DNA from: Desulfobacteraceae bacterium
GTDB lineage: Bacteria; Desulfobacterota; Desulfobacteria; Desulfobacterales; SURF-7
Direction of reading: 5' to 3'
Length of the DNA: 64,000 nt
Assembly (NCBI GenBank): GCA_003599865.1
Contig: QZKS01000082.1
Location: 1 to 64,000, forward strand
Shown: one piece after another, positions 58,177 to 64,000 of the stretch
Layout of the letters: the number at the start of each line of letters is the position of its first letter
How positions within the stretch are numbered: the stretch's first letter is position 1
Program-made: the position numbers and the translations under genes
The notes under the pieces: generated by a model
What the model was told of the DNA's origin: nothing
Database searches by the model: none
The model's input: only the letters and a program-made list of their open reading frames with translations

Positions 58177-60318
58177 TTATCCCCGCATCCACTCGTGGTA
58201 TTTTTGTACCCATGCCAGCAGTTTTTCCGGGGCATGGGCTTTTTTCCAGTTGCCGGCCGCATATTTGTTGGCTTCGGCCAGGGTCGGATAGATGTGAATG
58301 GTGCCCAGAATTTTGTTCAGTCCGATGCCCTGTTTCATGGCCAGGACATATTCGGCGATAATGTCGCCGGCATGCGCGCCCATGATGGTAACCCCCAGAA
58401 TCCTGTCTTTTCCCGGTTCGGTCAGCACCTTGACCACCCCGTGATCTTCCGAGTCGGTAATAGCCCGGTCCAGATCGTCGATGCCATAGGTCGTCACTTC
58501 ATAGGCGATCTTTTTTTCCACGGCTTCGGTTTCATTGAGTCCGACGCGGGCAACCTCCGGGTCCGTAAAGGTTGCCCAGGGGATCACCCGGTAATCGGCC
58601 TTGAAGGTTTTAAACCGGCCGAAAAGGGAGTTCACCGAAGCATACCATGCCTGATGGGCGGCCGTGTGGGTGAACTGATAGGGACCGGCCACATCTCCGG
58701 CGCAGAAGATATTCGGAAAGTTGGTCCGAAGGAGTTCGTCGGTCCGGATGGTTCCGTTTTTGGCAATCTCCACGCCGAGTTCCTCCAGCCCGAATCCTTT
58801 GGTATTGGCAATGCGGCCCACGGCAACCAGGATGGCATCAAACGAAATGGGGACTTCCTGCCCCTCATGTTCACAGATCAGCACCTTTTGTCCTTCCCGG
58901 ACCACAATCTCTTTTGCCCTGTGACCGGTCAGCACGCGGATGCCTTCGGATTCAAATTTTTGCCGAACCGCATCGGCAATCTCCGGATCTTCCCGCCCCA
59001 TGATACGCGGCATCATTTCCACCTGCGTAACCTTGCATCCGACGCGGGAGAACACCTGGGCCAGTTCGCATCCGATGGGGCCGCCGCCCAGAACCACCAT
59101 GCGCTCCGGACGAACCCGGAGATCCCAGACATTGTCCGAGGTCAAATAGTCGATTTTGTCTATGCCTTTGATGGGCGGAACAAACGGACGCGCGCCGGTG
59201 GCAATCACCATGCTGCGCGTGGTCAATATCCGGCCGTTCACGGCAACTTCATAAGGGGAAACGATTTTCGCCTCGCCCTGCATCACGTCGACACCCAGCT
59301 TTGTGTACCGTTCTACCGAATCGTGCGGTTCTATTTTCCGGATAATCTTCTGCACCCGTTCCATGAGATCCGGGAACCGGAAATCAAATCTGCCGGACTG
59401 AAACCCGAATTCACCGGCCCGGCGGGCATAGGAAAGCATTTTGGCAGACCGGATCAGGGCCTTGCTCGGCACACAGCCGGTATTGAGGCAGTCGCCGCCC
59501 ATTTTATGCTTTTCAATCAGGGCCACCTTTGCCCGGACCGTTGCGGCAATATAAGCCGTAACCAGACCGGCGGAACCGGCGCCGATCACAACCAGGTTGT
59601 AATCGAATTTTTTTGGTTTTTTATACCCGGCAAGCACTTTGCGGGCTTTTACGGTTTCGACGATTTTTTTGGCAATCAGGGGGAAGATCCCCAGAAGGGC
59701 AAAAGAGAAGATCAGTTCCGGAGACAGGATGCCTTTCAGGGATTCCAGCTTTCCAAGCTGGGTTCCGGCATTGACATACACAATGGTTCCGGCCAGCATA
59801 CCGATCTGGCTGACCAGATAGTAGCGGATTGTCCGTATGGGAGTTAATCCCATGACCAGATTGATGACAAAGAAAGGGAAGATCGGGACCAAGCGGAGTG
59901 TGAACAGATACAGGGAGCCTTCTTTTTCAATTCCCTGGTTGATGGCCTTTAATTTGTCCCCGAATTTTTTTTGTACAAAATCCCGCAGCAGAAAACGGGA
60001 TACCAGAAAAGCCAGGGTGGCACCGATGGTGCTGGCAAATGAGATCAGAACGGTCCCGAGAAGCAGGCCGAACAGCGCGCCGCCGGCAAGGGTCATGATC
60101 ACCGCGCCTGGAAGGGAAAGCGCGGTCACTACAATATAGATCATCACATAGATGGCCGGGGTGAGCACCGGATGATCGGCATAATAGGCTTCAAACGCCT
60201 GCTGCTGAAGTTTGAGATATTCCAGTGTCAGGTATTGCCCCAGATTATAGACCCAAAAAAGATAAGCAAGCAGGGCAATCACAAGGACAACGGCCATTTT
60301 TGTAAGATGTTTTTTCAT
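58177..60318 (-). CDS. Fusion: TVP38/TMEM64 (VTT)-type membrane domain + mercuric-reductase-like FAD disulfide oxidoreductase
   Basis: N-terminal LSLPGAVIMTLAGGALFGLLLGTVLISFASTIGATLAFLVSRFLLRD; C-terminal GGDCLNTGCVPSKALIRSAK and pyridine-nucleotide domain. Confidence 0.92.
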   Translation of the reverse strand: MKKHLTKMAVVLVIALLAYLFWVYNLGQYLTLEYLKLQQQAFEAYYADHPVLTPAIYVMIYIVVTALSLPGAVIMTLAGGALFGLLLGTVLISFASTIGATLAFLVSRFLLRDFVQKKFGDKLKAINQGIEKEGSLYLFTLRLVPIFPFFVINLVMGLTPIRTIRYYLVSQIGMLAGTIVYVNAGTQLGKLESLKGILSPELIFSFALLGIFPLIAKKIVETVKARKVLAGYKKPKKFDYNLVVIGAGSAGLVTAYIAATVRAKVALIEKHKMGGDCLNTGCVPSKALIRSAKMLSYARRAGEFGFQSGRFDFRFPDLMERVQKIIRKIEPHDSVERYTKLGVDVMQGEAKIVSPYEVAVNGRILTTRSMVIATGARPFVPPIKGIDKIDYLTSDNVWDLRVRPERMVVLGGGPIGCELAQVFSRVGCKVTQVEMMPRIMGREDPEIADAVRQKFESEGIRVLTGHRAKEIVVREGQKVLICEHEGQEVPISFDAILVAVGRIANTKGFGLEELGVEIAKNGTIRTDELLRTNFPNIFCAGDVAGPYQFTHTAAHQAWYASVNSLFGRFKTFKADYRVIPWATFTDPEVARVGLNETEAVEKKIAYEVTTYGIDDLDRAITDSEDHGVVKVLTEPGKDRILGVTIMGAHAGDIIAEYVLAMKQGIGLNKILGTIHIYPTLAEANKYAAGNWKKAHAPEKLLAWVQKYHEWMRG

Positions 60319-60572
60319 CTTCGGGTCCTTTCAGGAATCATTTTGTCCGGGCAGGCAGCTTCATTCAGCCATTTAACTATGCAAAATGCAAACAATATGC
60401 CTTGATGGCTTTGTACCGAGATGAATATCTGCGTTGCTTCAGTCCGTCACGGTGACGACCTGTCGATTAATGGCATGGAATTTGGATAACAGTATGTATC
60501 CGTATCATACATTGATTGAAAATAACAATATCCGGATGAGAAAAGCAGGGTAACCGCATTTGGAGTGTCATC

Positions 60573-60622
60573 TTCTAAATCCCCCAAGGGGGGAATACCA
60601 TATGGCACAATTATGCGGGAAG
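60573..60622. repeat. C/G-tract palindromic repeat with ccatatggc core, copy 3 (variant)
   Basis: tctaaatcccccaaggggggaataccatatggcacaattatgcggg. Confidence 0.6.
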
Positions 60623-60722
60623 GGTGAGACAGATCTGTTTCACAATACATCTTTAGGGTTGTAATTTTGCGTGAAGCTGGGAATCAACAAGAAACCATTT
60701 CAGATAATAAATGGGGTGAACC

Positions 60723-62306
60723 ATGAAAAATATAAAAAAACTGGAATTGTCGGAAAACTATTCGGTCTTCAGTCCGGCAGACGGGCAGGAGGTCGGGAAT
60801 TATCCGCTCATGGACAGGGCTGCGGTGGATGAGGCCGTGCAAAGGGCCAGGGAGCGGTTTCCGTTCTGGGCGGACGTACCCATGACGGAACGCCGGAAAA
60901 TTCTGCGGAAGGTAGCCTCCGTACTATCGGAAAACGCGGATTATTATGCGGAAATTATCGCAAGAGAAACCGGAAAAACCAAACTGGACGCCTTGCTGGC
61001 GGATATCTATTCGACCCTGGATTTGTTGAAGTATTACAGTAAAAAGGCGAACAAGCTGCTGAAACCGGTCAGGGCCTCCGGAAATCCCCTGCTGCCGGGC
61101 AGAAAACTCTACTACCGGTTTGAGCCAAAAGGGGTTGTGGGGATCATCGCTCCCTGGAATTATCCCTTTACCCTTCTGGCCGGGCCGGCCATTTCCGCCC
61201 TTACCGCAGGGAATACGGTTGTCCTGAAACCGTCTTCCCAGACCACGGAAAGCGGTCTGATCTTTCAGGAAATCATGGAAAAGGCCGGATTGCCCCAAGG
61301 GGTGATTCAGGTGATTACCGGCAATGGGTCCGTCACCGGTCAGGCCCTTGTTGAAAATCATGATCTGGATATGATATTCTTTACCGGGTCTACCCAGGTG
61401 GGAAAGGACATCAATGTGCAGGCTGCAAAGCGGTTGATTCCGACCATGATGGAGCTGGGCGGAAAGGATGTGTCCATTGTCACCCGCAATGCAAATCTGG
61501 ATCGGGCGGCGCATGGAACCCTGTGGGGCGGGATCACCAATTCCGGTCAGACATGCATCGGGACGGAGCTGATTCTGGTGGACCGCGCGGTGTATGATGC
61601 CTTTCTGACGAAAATCGTGCCGTTGGCCAAAAACCTGAAGTCCGGCAGGGAAGCCGGTCAGGTCGGCTCCATGACCATGCGGTCCCAGTTCCGGATTGTG
61701 GAAGAGCAGCTCAAGGATGCCCTTGAAAAGGGCGCGTCGGTACTCGTGGGCGGGAAGGTGGATCGTGATCAGAAAGGGCTGTATTTCCCGCCGACCATCC
61801 TGGTGGATACCACCCCGGACATGCTGGTCCGCAAAGAGGAGACATTCGGTCCCCTGCTCCCGGTCATCCCCTATGATTCACTGGAAGAGGCAGTCCGGAT
61901 GGCTAATCAGAGCGAATACGGTCTTTCCGGATCGGTTTTCACCACCGACATGGATGAAGGACGATGGGTTGCAAACCGATTGAAAACCGGTTCCGTCAAT
62001 ATCAATGACGTTCTGGTAACCTATGCTTATCCGTCGCTTCCATTCGGCGGGGTGAAAAAATCGGGAATCGGTTCCTATCATGGTGAAATCGGGCTGCGGG
62101 CGTTTACCAACGTAAAGTCCGTAACCGAGTTTGGATGGAATCTGAAAAGAGAGCTGTTCTGGTATCCGGTTCCGGAAGGCGGGGACAAGGTTGCGGCTTC
62201 TCTTCTGGCCGCCCTGTTTTCCGGGAATCCGCTTCGCAGACTGACTTCCGCAGTCCGGGCCGGAATCCAGGTGATACAGATTGCCTGGAGTCGGAGGAAA
62301 CAATAG
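60723..62306 (+). CDS. Aldehyde dehydrogenase family protein
   Basis: GIIAPWNYPFTLL, FFTGSTQVGKDI, MELGGKDVSIV, NSGQTCIG, EETFGPLLPVIPY. Confidence 0.95.
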   Translation: MKNIKKLELSENYSVFSPADGQEVGNYPLMDRAAVDEAVQRARERFPFWADVPMTERRKILRKVASVLSENADYYAEIIARETGKTKLDALLADIYSTLDLLKYYSKKANKLLKPVRASGNPLLPGRKLYYRFEPKGVVGIIAPWNYPFTLLAGPAISALTAGNTVVLKPSSQTTESGLIFQEIMEKAGLPQGVIQVITGNGSVTGQALVENHDLDMIFFTGSTQVGKDINVQAAKRLIPTMMELGGKDVSIVTRNANLDRAAHGTLWGGITNSGQTCIGTELILVDRAVYDAFLTKIVPLAKNLKSGREAGQVGSMTMRSQFRIVEEQLKDALEKGASVLVGGKVDRDQKGLYFPPTILVDTTPDMLVRKEETFGPLLPVIPYDSLEEAVRMANQSEYGLSGSVFTTDMDEGRWVANRLKTGSVNINDVLVTYAYPSLPFGGVKKSGIGSYHGEIGLRAFTNVKSVTEFGWNLKRELFWYPVPEGGDKVAASLLAALFSGNPLRRLTSAVRAGIQVIQIAWSRRKQ

Positions 62307-62735
62307 ATGGATCGCTATAAATGCCCCTGCGCCTATGTTTATCATGAAGACAAGGGCTGTCCCGAATTCCGGAATCCGCCGGGAACCGCATTCCGGGATC
62401 TTCCGGAAAAGTGGATGTGCCCTCGGTGCGGCTATGAAAAAGAGTATTTCCGGAAGATGGAAGCGGAAGAATCAACAGTCAAAACAGGAGCGAAAACAGG
62501 ACAAGGAGAAGAAATGGCAGAACATGATGTGGCCGTGTTCCGGCCTTACCCGTTTGTCGTGGGACAGAAAATTCATATTGAAGAAGGAAAGCGGCGCGGT
62601 GACTGGGAGGTGATCGGCGTAAGCGACGATACCGTCAGACTGAAATGTCCGATCTCTTTCCAGGAGTTTGAATGGAAGCGGTTCTGTTACCTTGTGGAGG
62701 AACAGACGGGCAGGCAGTGGCCGCAAAAGGATTGA
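62307..62735 (+). CDS. Rubredoxin-like protein with CxC first motif and extra C-terminal domain
   Basis: MDRYKCPCAYVYHEDKGCPEFRNPPGTAFRDLPEKWMCPRCGYEKEYF then a ~80 aa extension. Confidence 0.8.
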   Translation: MDRYKCPCAYVYHEDKGCPEFRNPPGTAFRDLPEKWMCPRCGYEKEYFRKMEAEESTVKTGAKTGQGEEMAEHDVAVFRPYPFVVGQKIHIEEGKRRGDWEVIGVSDDTVRLKCPISFQEFEWKRFCYLVEEQTGRQWPQKD

Positions 62736-62736
62736 T

Positions 62737-64000
62737 ATGAGCGAGAGGAACATGTCTTCTTTCCAATACCACCGGCATACGGCATACAGTCGTTCCCGGA
62801 TGTCCGGTCACCTATTGGACTGGGCCAATCAGCCGGAGGTGTACAAAACATACGAAGGTATCTCATCGATTCCTCTTCCCAACGGAAACCTGCCGGAAGA
62901 GCGGAATTTCCGGGAGATGGTCCATGGAGAAGAAACACGGCCTCCTTCCGGGATTACGTTTCAGACCCTTTCCCATATCCTGCGCCTGACCAATACATTG
63001 ACGGCCAGAACCAGATATTCCGGCCGGGATTTTTTTTACCGAAGCGCGGCATCTGCCGGAGCTCTTTATCCCAATGAAATCTATCTGGCCCATGACGGCG
63101 TACCGGATCTGAATCCTGGGCTGTATCATTACGGAATCAGGGATCGGGTGCTTCATCCCCTTCGACAGGAAAAGGTTCTTTGTCCGATACTGGATGCAAC
63201 CGATTTTCCGGACAAGACCAATGCGGCCGCAAGCCTCCTGATCACCGGGATCTTTTTCCGGAGCGCCTGGAAATACCGGGCCAGGGCCTATCGCTATGTG
63301 CTACTGGATGCCGGACATGTGCTGGAAAATCTGATTCTCTCTTTGCGCTGCCTGTCCATTCCGTTTTCCGTTCACAATCGTTTTCATGACCGGGACGTAA
63401 ATTCCATTCTGGGAATCAACGGCAGGCAGGAAGCCTGTATCGCGGTTGTGCATCTGTACAGTGAATCGGATGAAGCCTTTCCGGTCGCGGAACCGCGGAA
63501 ATTGTCCGTCCTGCCGGAAGCCATTCTCCAATCCAGCACGGTTTCTGCAAAAGAAGTCGTTTATCCGGAGATTCCGAGCATTCATGAGGCAGGAGCGGAT
63601 GCCCCCGATTCCGCCGTTTCCGGTATTTCATCCCGACATGATCCGGGAATAAGCGTTCAAAATTGGCAGGCCATTGAGCGTTGCAAAACCGGAAACCAGA
63701 TGCTGACATATCCGGAACTTCTGGTTCGCCGCCGGTCAAAACGAAACTATATTCCCCACCCCATGCAGCAGAATGATTTTGGGGGTTTGCTGGACTTGAT
63801 CTGCACCTCCTGCGGGGTTGTCGATAAAAATGCGGACGGTGCAGACAGTCTGCAAGTCGGATTTCTGGCAGACCGGGTGGAAGGCTTGACGCCGGGTTTT
63901 TATCTGCTCGATCCCCATGAACGAAGGATTGGTCTGGTTCAGCCCGGCCAACTGACCGGCATTATGACCAATGCCTGCCTCAATCAGGATTGGCTGGCCC
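62737..64000 (+). CDS. SagB/ThcOx-type nitroreductase-family dehydrogenase (runs off window end)
   Basis: Not in ORF track because no stop; frame from ATG 62737 reads MSERNMSSFQYHRHTAYSRSRMSGHLLDWANQPEVYKTY...FFYRSAASAGALYPNEIYL; second nitroreductase-like half RRRSKRNYIPHPM... Confidence 0.8.
   Translation, partial: MSERNMSSFQYHRHTAYSRSRMSGHLLDWANQPEVYKTYEGISSIPLPNGNLPEERNFREMVHGEETRPPSGITFQTLSHILRLTNTLTARTRYSGRDFFYRSAASAGALYPNEIYLAHDGVPDLNPGLYHYGIRDRVLHPLRQEKVLCPILDATDFPDKTNAAASLLITGIFFRSAWKYRARAYRYVLLDAGHVLENLILSLRCLSIPFSVHNRFHDRDVNSILGINGRQEACIAVVHLYSESDEAFPVAEPRKLSVLPEAILQSSTVSAKEVVYPEIPSIHEAGADAPDSAVSGISSRHDPGISVQNWQAIERCKTGNQMLTYPELLVRRRSKRNYIPHPMQQNDFGGLLDLICTSCGVVDKNADGADSLQVGFLADRVEGLTPGFYLLDPHERRIGLVQPGQLTGIMTNACLNQDWLA

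Noticed and set aside
58168-59847. 559 aa + strand ORF
   Set aside because: Antisense shadow of the TVP38-disulfide reductase gene (58177-60318 -), which has clear catalytic motifs.
1-64000. tRNA or rRNA genes
   Set aside because: None recognised by eye; a tRNAscan-SE/Infernal run would be needed to exclude them.

Overview
The window looks like a chromosome segment of an anaerobic, probably sulfate-reducing (desulfobacterial-type) deltaproteobacterium; the taxonomy is inferred from gene content only. About 0-8.8 kb and 29-64 kb are ordinary core or metabolic loci: a multi-REC hybrid histidine kinase, a Crp/Fnr regulator, a ThiF/MoeB-like protein, an FGE-like protein, an RRM protein, desulfoferrodoxin, a TolC/adaptor/RND efflux set running straight into a complete nqrABCDEF operon, rubredoxin, a flavodiiron protein, a 2-oxoacid:ferredoxin oxidoreductase, CopZ/CopA, a CoA-disulfide-reductase-like protein with rhodanese, a TVP38-disulfide reductase fusion, an aldehyde dehydrogenase and a SagB-like nitroreductase. 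The main accessory feature is a sedentary chromosomal integron at about 11.98-29.15 kb. An IntI-type integrase sits on + at 28.16-29.15 kb, with an attI-like region beside it. Leading away from it is a minus-strand array of about 20 gene cassettes separated by attC-like hairpin sites. Five of these sites belong to one ~128 bp VCR-like repeat family; the others are heterogeneous. Most cassette products are small and uncharacterised, many of them membrane proteins. Two look like candidate defence or toxin modules: a two-gene wHTH-like + HEPN-like (RNQCAH) cassette and a PD-(D/E)XK-like nuclease cassette. The array carries an IS1182-family insertion exactly at an attC core, an IS91-family transposase split by an IS5-family remnant, and a degraded VapBC at its distal edge. 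No rRNA, tRNA or CRISPR was recognised. Product calls come from motif recognition by eye; no database search was run.
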